DNA from: Buxus sempervirens
Lineage: Eukaryota > Streptophyta > Magnoliopsida > Buxales > Buxaceae
Assembly: GCA_947561395.2 (NCBI GenBank)
Contig: OX387194.1
Span: 17,036,048-17,100,047 of the forward strand
Direction of reading: 5' to 3'
Length of the DNA: 64,000 nucleotides
Part shown: one piece after another, positions 47,111 to 59,304 of the stretch
How positions within the stretch are numbered: the first letter of the stretch is position 1
Layout: every line of letters starts with the position of its first letter
The notes under the pieces: model-generated
What the model saw: the letters and a program-made list of their open reading frames with translations, nothing else
What the model was told of the DNA's origin: nothing
Database searches by the model: none
Program-made: the position numbers and the translations under genes

Positions 47111-48475
47111 CTAAAGCTCCAGTTTCCGATGAACATGGGCATCTTTTACAACTCTCAGGGACCCTCCGACCTCTAAAACAAAGCAAGTACCTGATTCTGG
47201 CTTTTGGTGAAACTTCAATATGAGAGTCAGAATTTGCAGTACTACTAGAACCAACAGTAGAATGGCTGCTACCATCATTGGGCTTGTTTCCCACTTAACA
47301 CGATGACTGGTACATGTTCGATAGCTGCGAATTTGATGGCGAACACGACAGACATTGTGATTACATTGCACATCTGGAAAGGAAAGCCTTCTAAAGATAT
47401 CTGGCAACTCCTTCTCAAGTGTAGGGTGGCAATATATGACCCCATAGTCAGCAAGAAGCTTTGCATCATCCGGAGTGCGAATGAGTTCACACATCAACTG
47501 AATATAAGAGCATGCCTCACGACAATTTGGACCTATTTGTTGTACAAACTCATAACGCATCAGGTTCGGGAGCACAACCTCTGTAGTAGAATTTATTACA
47601 ATGGAAGGCAAGGAAAGAGAAGCACTAAACCAAGTCTTATTGAACCTTATACCTCTTGTACCCATTCCCCCATTGTCCTTGAAAGAGATGCCTGATAATT
47701 GCAGCTTCATTGCATTAGGGACAACAGGGATTTCATTGTCATACTCATCCTCGCTACCACTTTCAACAGAATCATGATTTAAGCGTCTTGGCCCAGCCAG
47801 CAGTAGCCAAAAACCATGTAGAATATCTGACGGCTCATCCATAGTCCTTCCAGTCATGGCAGGCACAATCAAGAAATCGAATAAGGCCCTCTGTGGCAGG
47901 TCCAGTGGCCGCTTCCATTTTCCCGAGTGAAGAACCTTCTGAAAGAAGCTTTGTTTCATTAATTCCTTCAGAATTATGAGAGGAATCTGGTTCCCCACAA
48001 CAAACAAGATACTGACTATACTTTCGATTGCATCTCTGTCTCCTCGCTCACCAAATATATCATCCTCTGGGGGTTAACCCAGTAGCTTCCAACCAACCAA
48101 AACATAGATTTCAGCTTGTAACATAAAGCAACCATCCTTGATCATCATTGATATGAAATCGTCTCCAAAAAGATGATTGATTAAGTCATCATTCTCGTAG
48201 AGAGTTCTAGCTTCACTCTCTACCCTTTTTATGGCTTCCGCGTACACATGTTTCCAGAACTGTTCTTTTCTTTCTTCCCATCTACGATAAGGAGTTTTTG
48301 TGTAGAATGGCCCAAAACTAACTTGTGTACCTGGATTACCCAGATGATTTATAGCTCTATTTTCACTGACAGGTTTGTTGTGAACGCAGAACTGGCGTAT
48401 GAGAGGCCTAGGAACCACCTGTTTGGAGTCCTTACTCTCGTAGTTCCTGCCGGTTATGGTGGTAGGCACAGCCAT
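47111..48475 (-). pseudogene. DUF247 protein gene, one in-frame stop
   Basis: From ATG 48475 to the stop ending at 47111 is a single frame of 454 codons plus stop, normal length for DUF247. Family blocks: VSFGPFY, AIKRVESEARTLYEND, FISMMIKDGC, GNQIPLIILKELM, the C-terminal half beginning MKLQLSGISFKDN, and a C-terminal membrane segment MMVAAILLLVLVVLQILTL. The only defect is TAA at 48076-48074 (codon 134), where the paralogue at 4286-4910 has TAT (Tyr). This is therefore a one-step pseudogene, a segregating null allele, or an assembly error; a downstream ATG at 48007 could give a truncated product. DUF247 function is known mainly from grass self-incompatibility; no role is inferred here. Confidence 0.85.
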
Positions 48476-50090
48476 TGCAGATCAGAATTCAATTGAGAGG
48501 AACAGAAAAAATAAGAATGATCATAGTTGTGAACAACAAGTGATAATTGATGCAACTTTTTCTTTACTCCTTACTGCTTTAATAATGTAATGTTGCTTTG
48601 GATGCTCCTTTTAATAAAAAGATGACTAATGTAATGTTGCTTTGTGGAGGAAAATTTGGTGATTCAACAAACCTGAGCTCGAGTGAACTAGAGCCCTGAA
48701 CTAATAAGGCACTAATAAGGCAGAAGCAATCATGACTATACAAGCAAAAGCACATTCGCTAGCCTAGTCATGCTCTTTCTAGCACAACATGACTACTGGT
48801 CACTACTATACAAGCAAAAATAAAAAAAGCAACTTAAAGTAGGAAATGTTGGAGATCCAGCAAGCCTGAGCTTATGTCAGCACATGCCCCAGACTGTCAA
48901 CAAATCAGATAACCAAAAATCAGATAACCAAAAATTTATGATCTGATTATCAATGAAATTGGGAACACTTAATTACAGAAGAAAAAGACATTTTAAAATT
49001 CTGTACTATATATGACACTCAATACAGGCAGGGCATGCCATTGTACTATGCATGTTAGCATGATAGACAAAAACTTTCCCATGTATTGTGACAGATGTTT
49101 TCATATATTGTTTTGGGTGTTTGATTAACACACGACAAGCCCCCAAAATAAGGGGTTCTAAGGGCAGCCATCCTTGGGTGGAAGGGTGCTCACAAGAGGT
49201 AGCATCCACCATTAGAGGGTTGTAGCCAAAGTCCTTGATACACGCACACACACGTGTTTGCACACGTAGACAAACAAACTCAAGCGTGCACACACACAAT
49301 CACGCGTGTGTGTGTGTTTAGGTAAGTGTCTTTTTGGATCATGTCTTTCTTTTAAACCTAATTCCTCGGAGACTCTAATCTCTACCATGAACATAAACAT
49401 AACACTGAACCATGTAAGACTTGCTATGTTCTATCTTTTTTTATTTTATATTTGCTAATATCCATGGTTTTATTTTATATTTGCTACCATCCACGGTTTG
49501 AATTCACAACATGATATTTACTCTTAAGAAATTGGGGTTATCGTTCTCTTCATTATTGTTGAAGAGAACATCATGCATAATGAGCAGATCTATTTAAAAC
49601 AGAACATGCCAACTATGTGGCATTAATCAAATCAGAGAAAGCCTGATAACACCAAAATGAATCACACAAGCTTACACACTGTTCCCTAATCTCTGCTGAA
49701 GTAAAATTATATCTTGAAGATTTCTTGCTATATATATATTTTTTAATTGGGAAACCAGATTAAATAGTCCATCCATACCAGGGTAAATTCATATTCAAAT
49801 CAATCTGGAAATTCTCACTGAATAAGCTAATGTTAGGATCCACTGCAAACTTAAAACCACAATGGGAACTCAATCATGGGAAGGATTGGTTTGGATGACT
49901 CCACAATGTGCAAGTTAGGACAGGTAAGACCATGGTTAGTCAAACATTTTCAGAATGACCAATTTATGAATTGGGATTTCCAACCAGTTCGCAAATAAGT
50001 CTGCAAATGCTAAGAAATTCAGATTATAACCCGAGTGGGATTCTGAAAGTTCTTGAATAGAAATGACAGAAATCTCTAACCTTGGACTTG
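48476..50090. other. Duplicated 5' flank of the second DUF247 gene
   Basis: 48476-48720 matches 4911-5170. A further copy of the GCAGAAGCAATCA..TCATGCTCTTTCTA unit lies at 48717-48860. Around 49240-49320 there are CA/TG dinucleotide runs. No gene seen. Confidence 0.6.
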
Positions 50091-50098
50091 GAGCCCTT
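50091..50098. repeat. hAT target duplication, left
   Basis: GAGCCCTT, repeated at 50942-50949. Confidence 0.85.
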
Positions 50099-50941
50099 TA
50101 CCGATGCTAAACGGGCCGGCCGGCATGGCCCAGGCCCGTTTAGCGAGGGCCAGGCTTGCCACGTGCTTGGCGCGACGCGGCCCGCTAGGTCCATTTAGCC
50201 AATACCCAGGCACGGGGTGGCTGGCCTCCGCCGGGCCTGGGTAAAAAAAATTGTTTTTTCAAAAAAAGGAAAATTAGAAAAAAATAGTAAAAAATCATAA
50301 AAAATTTGAAAAATATGTTTATTATTCACAAAATTGTCTTACACATACTAGAATAGATTTTGCTCAAAAAATGTAAATAAATTAATTATTACAAGTACAA
50401 GTTACTTACCTCTTGAACCGTGCCGAGATGAGGACTTGCAAAAGTGTTACTTGCATCTATAACTTTCTTAGAGTCCTATTTAGAGACTTGCCAATGGTCG
50501 GCCTAGAGGTGCCTCCATGTGAGCACTTTGCCGAGTTTGCTGGCCATTGGCCAAGTCACTAAATAGGACCTTAAGAAAGTAAGAAGAGATGAGAAGAAGT
50601 GTGGTTTGGAGTAGGAAGGGTTAGGCATATTTATAAAAAAAAACCAAAAGTGACTTTTTACCACCTCTACCCCCCAATATGACTGTTATTTGGTAGTTGA
50701 AAGGGTGAAAAATGTCATTTATAGTCAATTACAAGCATACCCCCCAATATGGCTGTTATATGGTTGTTGGGGGGGAGGTGTGGTTTAAACCTATAAAAAA
50801 AAGTGGTTTAAACCACTTTTTGGAGGTAAAAACTGGGCGGGCCGGTACGCATGCAACCTGCTTTGACGCGGGCCCGTGCCGCCCGCGTGTCGGGTGGGCC
50901 ACAACCCCCAGGGCGGCGGGCCCGGCCAGTTAGCAACCCTA
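50099..50941. mobile_element. Non-autonomous hAT-like element, 843 bp
   Basis: Flanked by the 8-bp duplication GAGCCCTT. The ends are imperfect inverted repeats: left TACCGATGCTAAACGGGCC, right (inverted) TAGGGTTGCTAACTGGCC. GC-rich subterminal blocks full of GGCCCG at both ends and an AT-rich centre are typical of short hAT derivatives. An inner inverted repeat (CTTTCTTAGAGTCCTATTTAG near 50464 versus CTAAATAGGACCTTAAGAAAG near 50560) may be a remnant promoter stem. No transposase remains. Confidence 0.85.
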
Positions 50942-50949
50942 GAGCCCTT

Positions 50950-53726
50950 CATATTCTTCTTTATTTGAATTACTATGGTAAGAAGTTCCATACTATGTCA
51001 AGTCTCTAATTTGAGGAATCCACCTATGTAACTTGCAAATACCAAGAGGGTAAGAAACGAAGTGTCCTCCCTTTATAACATCAATGATTATGTGTTTCAC
51101 ATGGACCTTAGCTTTCAAAATCCATCTAAATATTGTGTCGTCTTCTCTCCATCTCACTGTGGCTTAGATCTGAACAAAGAAAAAATCACATTGTTCCCAA
51201 AATTGGTGTATGAAAGAAAACTTTTATAGGTGCTTAAGAACCATTCTTTGAATTTTTACCACACTATGATCCGTATATGGAAAAGAAACCAGTCCCAACA
51301 AAATGAGTTGTTATCAGATAATATGAACCATTGGATAGGTATGGGGACGAAATTGAATTCATGAGCCCAACCACTGTGACAAAATGGAAGAAATAACACT
51401 GAAGAATAGACTTATATCAAGAATCTCACTCAACCGAATTTACTCTGATATGGTGTCTAATACAGGCTTCTTACTATTCTCTTATCAAACGCTTTGGAAT
51501 TCAAGTTCCTGGAAATTAAAATTTGCATAGGTCACTCAACTCTAACTGCTGAAATAGGAAAAAGAGCATTAGCATGTGATATTCTGAAGTAGAGGTCCAC
51601 TAAAGGAGGAGCTGTGAGGTTGTAGGAAACCAGGTGTCCTTGGATATAGAAAATTATAGGCATCCAATTCTGGTTGACAATTGTTCAGGATCAATTTCTC
51701 TTGTTCTGGCTTCTTGCAATAGTTATTAGGGCTTGAAATGCAAAATGATCATGTAACCCCGCATTTATTTTTCAATTTCAGTCCTCAAAGGAGTAGCCAT
51801 ACCATTGCACTGGATCTCACTGACGATCAAAATCCATTTTTCATGCCACATTTCGACAATCAAATTGCAGGATAAAAGCCCTAGAAGTGGAACGGCTCAA
51901 ATCATAGCATAGTTCTGGCAAGGCAAGCCATTATAGGAAATGAAAAAAATATAAATATATTCTTGCCTAATTAATGGTTTTTTTGTTAGGTTTTTACAAA
52001 AAAAAAAAAAAAAAAATTCTGGAAATACCCAGAAGAAACCATGTAACAGACTGAAGCTTTTGCGAACTCTCCTAACTCATTGGTCATCAGTCAGAAATTA
52101 CTTTACAATAGATCTATAGCAGTTAAAAGCAACATCAGAATCAGATGCTTTAGATCCCTATCATTTCATCTCCATCTCGTGTTTTTGTAAAGTACAAACC
52201 TAAAAATTTGCGGTAATATTACAGGAAATGCTTCTCAAGTCCCAAAGTGCAATAAAAAAGGCAGAAGCAATCAGATGGCCTGAGGCCTGAGGATACATCA
52301 GCTTGAGCTTTCTGAGTCACAAATCTTGAGGAAAAGCATCTTGACTTGCCTAGTCATGCTCTTTCTATCAAAATATGACTAGTGGGCTCTGTACCATGCA
52401 AGTAGAAAAGCAAACTAAGGAGGAAGTGTCGGTGACACAGAAAGCCTATCCTCATATGAGCTCAACCCCTGGAGTGTCAAGCTTGAGGTAGAAGAAGCCA
52501 TAAAAATAGGAAAAATAATAGAAAAAAAGGTACTATAATCTTTATCTTGATCTTTACTACCATAAAAAGCACAAAGCTCATTATTGTTTGTTGATTTTTG
52601 CTTTTCCATACTATCCTTCTCCTTTTTGATATTGCCTCAGATGTCCTTTTCCAAACTGCCTTAATAACTGCCCACTATCAAACATCACACTTTCGCCCCC
52701 TTTCACTTCCAACCGTTATCTCCCTTCAAACTCCACATAGTTATCAGCGTACATATCTTTATCTTTACTCTCTTTGATCATAAGTATCCCCATTGCTAAA
52801 CACCATGTTCTAAACTTTATCTCCTTCCAAAATGTATAAATAATATGTTTCAATTTGTCTTCTTTATGTCCCGACTCTCTAAGAGAATCTATCCTCTATC
52901 GCAAATCTCCAAAGAGAAGTGTAAGAACCATCGGTTAGTTTCTTTTTTCCTTTTTTACTTTTTCATGTCATTTATCTCTTGATTAGTATCTTAACGTTAA
53001 TTTAACCTAAGAGAATCCATCCTCTATCGTTTTTTCTTGTTTGTTTTTTTCCATGTCTTGGTTCATTTTTTTCTCCCATGTCATTTATCTCTTGATGAGT
53101 ATCTTAACATTACTTAATTTTATTTAATATGTAATCAATGTTATTTTATTCATATTCATCTTATCTTTTATTTTTCTTTTTTTTTCATGTCATTAATCTC
53201 TCGATTAGTTTCTTCATTTTGGCTCCTATATATCGGTATAGAAAAACACTCTATAATCTATCTAATAAGAATGAATATAATAGGAGCCGTAATTAATATT
53301 TTAAAAACTAAAGATAACTAAATATATTCTGAACAAATATAACTACAGATAATTTATAAATAATAATTCAAGGATAACTATAAATAATAATTCAAGGATT
53401 TCTAGAATACCATATTCTAGAAATAATTATTCTAATATATTTAAATAACATGAAAAATCTTAATAAACAAATAAACTAACAATTATCTATATAATAATTA
53501 TCTATTCACATAATTCCAATATATATATACGAATTTTATTTTATGTAAGAAATATGAACATTTGTTTTTATAATAGAATATAATAATTTAGTTTCTTATA
53601 ATAATAGGAGCCTTATTATAGGAACGAATATTATAGGAAGTATAACAGGAAACTCAATAAAAGGAGATATGCGCAGCCCAAAACCCCTGTAAAATTGAAC
53701 AACGAATAGGTGCTTAAGAACCATTC
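50950..53726. other. Duplicated host flank, no gene seen
   Basis: About 51230-52150 parallels 39590-40600, and 52259-52430 parallels 5225-5397. At about 52875-53220 a region of roughly 110 bp is repeated two to three times (CATGTCATTTATCTCTTGAT). 53230-53640 is AT-rich. No coding sequence recognised. Confidence 0.5.
52259..52430. other. Paralogous empty site of the giant MULE
   Basis: This segment matches the left flank of the MULE (5225-5397) and continues straight through: AGTAGAAAAGCAAACTAAGG then AGGAAGTG. The MULE flanks read AGTAGAAAAGCAATCTAAGG on the left and ATCTAAGGAAGAAATA on the right. One copy of the target is thus seen uninterrupted. A more diverged third copy lies near 48830-48860. 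Confidence 0.7.
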
Positions 53727-56700
53727 TGTAACGCCCCGGATCCGGGTTACGTGAAATGACCGTAACTCGTATCCGAAGGTTAACTAAAATTCACAGGATC
53801 CTAGCAGAGTATAAGAAACATGACATAAATGAACAAAAATTCAGTTTCAGATATGAAGGTCCGCTAAAAGTTCCCAAACACCATCCAACCAGGAAGTACA
53901 ATAATCATAAGCGACTCACAATATCCAAAAAAACCAGACAACTACAAGTCTCTACTCAGCAAAATAGTCCTCCTCACGATACTCCGGATAGTCCGCCGGT
54001 ATATCAACACCCCCGGTATCGTCCTCACCGAGATCTGAAAACAAAACAAAGAGTGAGATACGAATATCTCAGCAAGCAGCAATGCATGCACAAAATACAG
54101 TTATAACAATTTAAACCATGCATAAGTTGTAATCAATTAAGTTACGGTTAGCCTCGATTAATCCGACAAAACTCAACAACCATACTCGATAACAAAGTCA
54201 AATTCGAGATAAAATATACATATATTGGGACTCGTGAAGTTTGTCTATTTTGTGTGGCTAAGCATTAGTGTTCCAAACAATCCAGTCGAAATACTACAAC
54301 AGCTCAAACAATCCAATTCATCGCCCTCATGGCGGAAATACTCGTGTGACCTCACCCTCATGGTGGAAATGGAGTTGCTACAGCACTTCCCTCATGGAAG
54401 GCCTCTCCATCATGGAGGAAATGCACTAAGGAACTCTAAATTTAATCCAAACAAAATGTACAAAATTCACTGACAACTCGACTGTGGATCCATACTAAGT
54501 CTCACCCTTATTACTTCGGCAAACTTATCAAATGATTTACAAATTTAGCATAAAGTCATGCTCGATGAAATCCAAGTCATTTAGCATAAAGTCACCCTTA
54601 AGACTTTAATCAAAGACTTACCAAGAAATCATATTCAGAATGATACTCAGGTCATGCCATAATATTAGTTAATTCAATGAGTTTTAAAATCAGAACAAGA
54701 GTGTTTCCCAAAGGACTAATCCTCTTAGTTTTAAAAGTTCAGATTTGCTAATTACTTTCTAGTTGAGTCCAAGACCAATTAATCTCTCATCCTTTTTGTC
54801 AAAAGAATTTCCATAAGTTACTAACAGTTCTAAAACTCCCACTTAATTTTTGAATAACTCATGTGAAGTAATTAGATAAGCTTGACACAAAAATAAGCTT
54901 TAAAGAGTCTTCCCACTATGCTGCAGAAAATTTAGGACATGACTCTAGTATTATATCTCCCAATGATTCTCCTAACCATAGCACTAAGTTGGATTTCCTA
55001 ATATTCTACTGAACAAGGATGCTAATTAAGATTTAGATAAAACTATTTGAATAGGTGTTAGGAGCTGGATATATAACTGTTTTAAAAAAAAACCCAAACA
55101 GCTACACTTTGCTCTTTATCATCTCTTCCCCACATCTGAACCAAGCTTCATTCTCTTAAACATAACTAACTAGCTACCAATTCAGTCAATACACTTCCAG
55201 CACTTCACTTAGGATCTAAATAACCCATATAAACACTATCGAATTTAATCTAATAGATTTAATATATATATTAGAGATCAAATAAGTTGGAACAGAAATT
55301 TAATACAAACACATTTGAATATAATCCAACTCATATCTGATTTAGTAGTTCAAGTAGCACATCACCTATGCCCAAATATGAATGCAGATTTAATATAAAT
55401 CTAAACTCATTCGAATTTAAGTTATGGCTCAAATCTGAACTCTTATAAAATGAACTCATAAGTCTAAACTCATATAACCTGAACTCATAAAATTTGAACT
55501 TATATAAATCTGAACTTATATAATTCTGAACTCATATAAACATGAATTCTGCTGCAGAAAATCAGGTCCATTTGCTACCATGTTTCTGAGTAAGTCTCTC
55601 AATCCAACTTTATCAATTTATCCACAATAAGTTTCTAATAACACTGGAAATTTGAATGACCCTAAATTACCTTGTTTAATAGGATTAGAACACCCAAGGC
55701 TCCTTTTATACTCATAGAACAAATCTGCCGCATCTGGTAGGAAACAAAGAAGATGCTAACCTGGCCATTTGCTGCACATCTATGCATCTGAATTTAATCC
55801 ACCACCTAACCAATGTCTTTCTTCTAAAGCACATCTAGCACCCTTCAATTCATTCAATTGATACTTCTGAACTTTCTATAATTTAATCTCTTCAAGATTT
55901 ATAAGACACATGGAACTAACGCCCAAATCAGAAACAGAAAAACAAAAATTCCAAATACTTTAATAGACATCAAGACCTATGAAATCTAATTCAGTTTTGC
56001 ACTTTTCATGGACTGACCTAATGTATATCTTCCATTCCATTCCCAGCATTTTAATAATCATCTAAACAGTCTATTTACCCATGTTAGTATTTATTTGAAG
56101 CAAGAAACCTTCCACCAACCCATTAGCCGTCCATTACCATTCCAACAGAATTTTCCAACAAGTTCATTTGTGACAAACATTCTAACCTCTTCAATTTAAT
56201 TCAATCAATAAAAAAAAAATCTGAGATACTACTTGTAGCCTTGCAATAGGACTGAATTAATATTACTCCAACTGAATAGATCAAACAGCCAATACATTTT
56301 TCCCATTCGACAAAACTTATACTTGCTGCAGATACAATGTCCCATTCAACAAACTTACTTATAAGTTGCTGCAGATACAAAAACTTTAGGATTGAATTAA
56401 ATCTCTCTAACTAAACACTTCTAACATGATAAGAAACATCATGATAACACAATTTAATCATTTCGAAATTAATTCAATTAGACTAAAACTAAAACATGTT
56501 TTAGTCGCCCATTTCAGGTACAGAAAAAAACAGCATTTTGTCTAACTCTGTAAATGATCACCATTCATACAAAAACCATGATTAAAGAAGGTGCTGCTTG
56601 CCTTATTTTTGCTGGCATGCAAACTTCAAATAACCAGCAATGAAACTCAGATGTTCCCCACGTCCATAACCACTTCAAAATCTGGAAATGACTGCAGAGA

Positions 56701-56842
56701 AATTTCAGATCTGAGATCTACTCGTCCAGCTCATATTTCCTCGTGAGACTTGTTATAACCTAACCAGAAAATAGTTCTTACCTGATCTGGACATCTGGAA
56801 CACTCTACCACTTGAACTTGCTGCAGAAAAATTTTTCCCTGA
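53727..56842 (-). mobile_element. LTR of the 34245-37448 family, minus strand, cut by a later insertion
   Basis: In minus sense it ends GGGGCGTTACA at 53727. Its last 0.7 kb matches the end of the solo LTR at 34245-37448 (GCTGAGATATTCGTATCTCA, a TTTTCAG site, CCATGAGGG repeats). The opposite end is not in the window because the gag-only element inserts at 56843. No protein domain. Many AATCTGAACT-type short repeats occur at about 55440-55560. Confidence 0.7.
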
Positions 56843-59304
56843 TGTGCGCACCCCCCGATTTTCGAGTTTCGGGCCGCACGACGAGGTGCATGTAGAAGTG
56901 ATGCTCGCCTCGGGACTGATTTTGGTTTGGAGTCGCCACTGCCTGAGATGTGCAGGCAGACACAAAGGGGGCACCTATTCGGGCCTAATTATTCTGGTCT
57001 GCGGCTTTTTAGAGTTCTGAGCAAGTTCTCGGTTACGTCTAGGGAAGCCCGAAGACACCCTAGTCCGCCCCGTCAACTGACAGGTCCCTTGGGTCTCCTT
57101 GGTCTGAGTCAACTTAGTTTTCACCCAATTACTAAACCATCATGCACACTTATTTGGTCTGGTGGGACCCTCTGAAGGTGTGGGTCCCTTTTATTTTAAT
57201 TTTATCTTTTTTATTTATCTAAGTGAGGTGGGTCGGACCCGGGTCCCGTTGGAAGACCCGTGGACTGCCATGGTTGGGCCTTGGGCCCAGTTGGGTTATT
57301 GGGTAACCCATTTGGTTATTTTATTATTTTATTTATTTACACTTTAGGTTTGGGCTTAGTGGGCTTGGAATGAGCCCATTAGCCAAAGTCAAGTGGCCTT
57401 GGGCCCGTTTATTGAAAACGGGCCTGGTTTGGGCCGGTCAAAAGTGGGCCCCACAAGTGGGCCAAAGGGGGGTCTTGATGGGCCCATTTAGGCCCATAGT
57501 CCAAAAATGGGCTTAAGATAGCCCAAGTGGTTTAAGGGAATGGTTCAAGCCGGTTTAGGCCGGATTAGGTCCAACCGAACCAAGAAATTACACTTTTTAC
57601 ATCATTTTTACAAGTGCCCGTATTTTCTTTACGGTCCGGCTTGCCCGTGAATGAATTACGGTCTTCCTCGCCCGTGAAGAAAATACGGTCCCGCCCGGAC
57701 CGACCTGAGTTTACGGGCGCAGCTTGTTTTGCATTTTTGGTGCCGGCTTTTCTTGGGATCACTCCGGTGGGACTCCTGGCTGTTCCGGCAGCTTCAGTGG
57801 TGCTTCTAGGCCCTTCCAATTCCTTTGTTGCCTTCAATTGGCCTAAAAGGCCTTATTTTTCTTCTTCTTTCTCCTTGGGTTATTTGCTGAAAGATCAACC
57901 CCTTGCTAGTTGTTCATAGCCACTTCTTAAAAGGGAAATGGATGCTTTACAGGGGATACCAAAGGCTTCAAAAGAATCTCACATTCTCTTTTCCAAAATG
58001 ATAATTAAATGGAATTAAACACTCCTTTTAAGATCCTTTTTTTTTGGTGACTTTTTGTCACTATTTCATTTCTTTTCCATGATGATGATCTTTCCTAGAT
58101 TAAAAACTGTCATCTCACACAATACTCCAAGATAGGTTAGTGACATATAAAGAAGGTTAGTGAAAAAGAAAGAAAAGTGGAATTAATTTAAGGAAAAGAA
58201 CATGCTTACAATGCAATTGCTTACTTTTACCGATTTGGTGATCCTCCAGAAGTTTGGGCAGCGCTTCCGCGTCCTCCTTATTTTGCGGGGAAGAATTGGG
58301 AAGAGTTTGGTTAAGGTGGATGGGTTCAAGACCAAGTTGAAGGAGATTTGGGCATGGTTTTGGGGTAGTTTAGGAGTATAGGGGTAATTTAGGGATAAAA
58401 AGAGTTTAGGTTTTGGGATGGTGGTGGTTGGGCAGGGTTTGGTCGTGGAAAGCTCCAAGAGGGAGAGGGGGTAGGCCAGGGGAGAAGGCTTGCTCAAATG
58501 AGGGGGGTGGCCTCTCTATTTATAGGCAAAATTTTCGTGCCCGTATTTGAACTACGGGCATGCCTTGCCCGTACTTCAAGTACGGGCGTGCCTTGCCCGT
58601 AATTCAATTACGGGCGAAAAACGAATATTTGCAATTATCGCAGATTCTTCCGTACGGGACGCGTGTCCCGCCACGCGTCCCCTTCTAGAAGCTTGCCCGT
58701 AGTTGAAGTACGGGCATGCGTCGCCCGTACTTCAAATACGGTCCCGCACGTTTTTAAAATGTTTGGATTTCAAACCTTTATTCAATTTGGTTTATTTAAA
58801 GATTTTTATCCGATTTTTTGATTATTTTATTATAAAACGAGATTCTCTTATTAAAATAATATTAAAAAATAAAGATATGATTATTTTAATTCATCTATTC
58901 TGCTTTTTGCTGCTGTTTTGCCACATGGGCAGCTTTCTTTGAAATTTCAACTGTCCATAACTTCTTCGTCCGACGTCCGATTTCCGCAAACTTAGTGTCA
59001 TTGGAATCAGGTCGGAACGCTCTATCCAAGGGGATCAATTTGGGCAATTGAATTGGGGTTGAGCAAAAAGTCAATTTTTCGCTCCCCAAAAGTTTGACCG
59101 GGCCATAACTCTCTCATCCGGACCCCGATTCCAGCAAACTCAGTTGCGTTGGAACCGTGTCGAAATGCTCTTTTTAATGAGAGGAAGTTTGATGGCCAAT
59201 TCTCTTTGGATCAAAAAGTCAAATTTTGGCCCCCCAGGGTTTGACTTTTTAATTGAAATTTTCATTTTCTTCATTTTCTGGGGTGCAAAAATCAGGTGTC
59301 TACA
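56843..59304 (-). repeat. 3' LTR, 2.46 kb
   Basis: In minus sense it runs from TGTAGACACCTG at 59304 to GTGCGCACA at 56843. The last 120 bp resemble the end of the 19308 LTR. GGGCC-rich sequence dominates 57230-57560. CCCGT/ACGGT half-palindromes recur at about 57614-57720. Confidence 0.88.
58516..58742 (-). promoter_or_regulatory. U3 palindrome array and TATA box
   Basis: 19-bp palindromes built on CCCGTA..TACGGG start at 58540, 58568 and 58596, then at 58696 and 58724; spacing within each group is exactly 28 bp. Central bases differ but usually pair, for example CCCGTACTTCAAGTACGGG versus CCCGTAATTCAATTACGGG. In minus sense the TATA box CTATAAATAG (58525-58516) follows 14 bp after the last palindrome, as in the 19308 element. 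Confidence 0.7.

Noticed and set aside
47111-48007. Intact short DUF247 gene starting at 48007
   Set aside because: The frame continues upstream to a proper start at 48475 apart from one stop; a 298-residue product would miss the N-terminal half of the domain.
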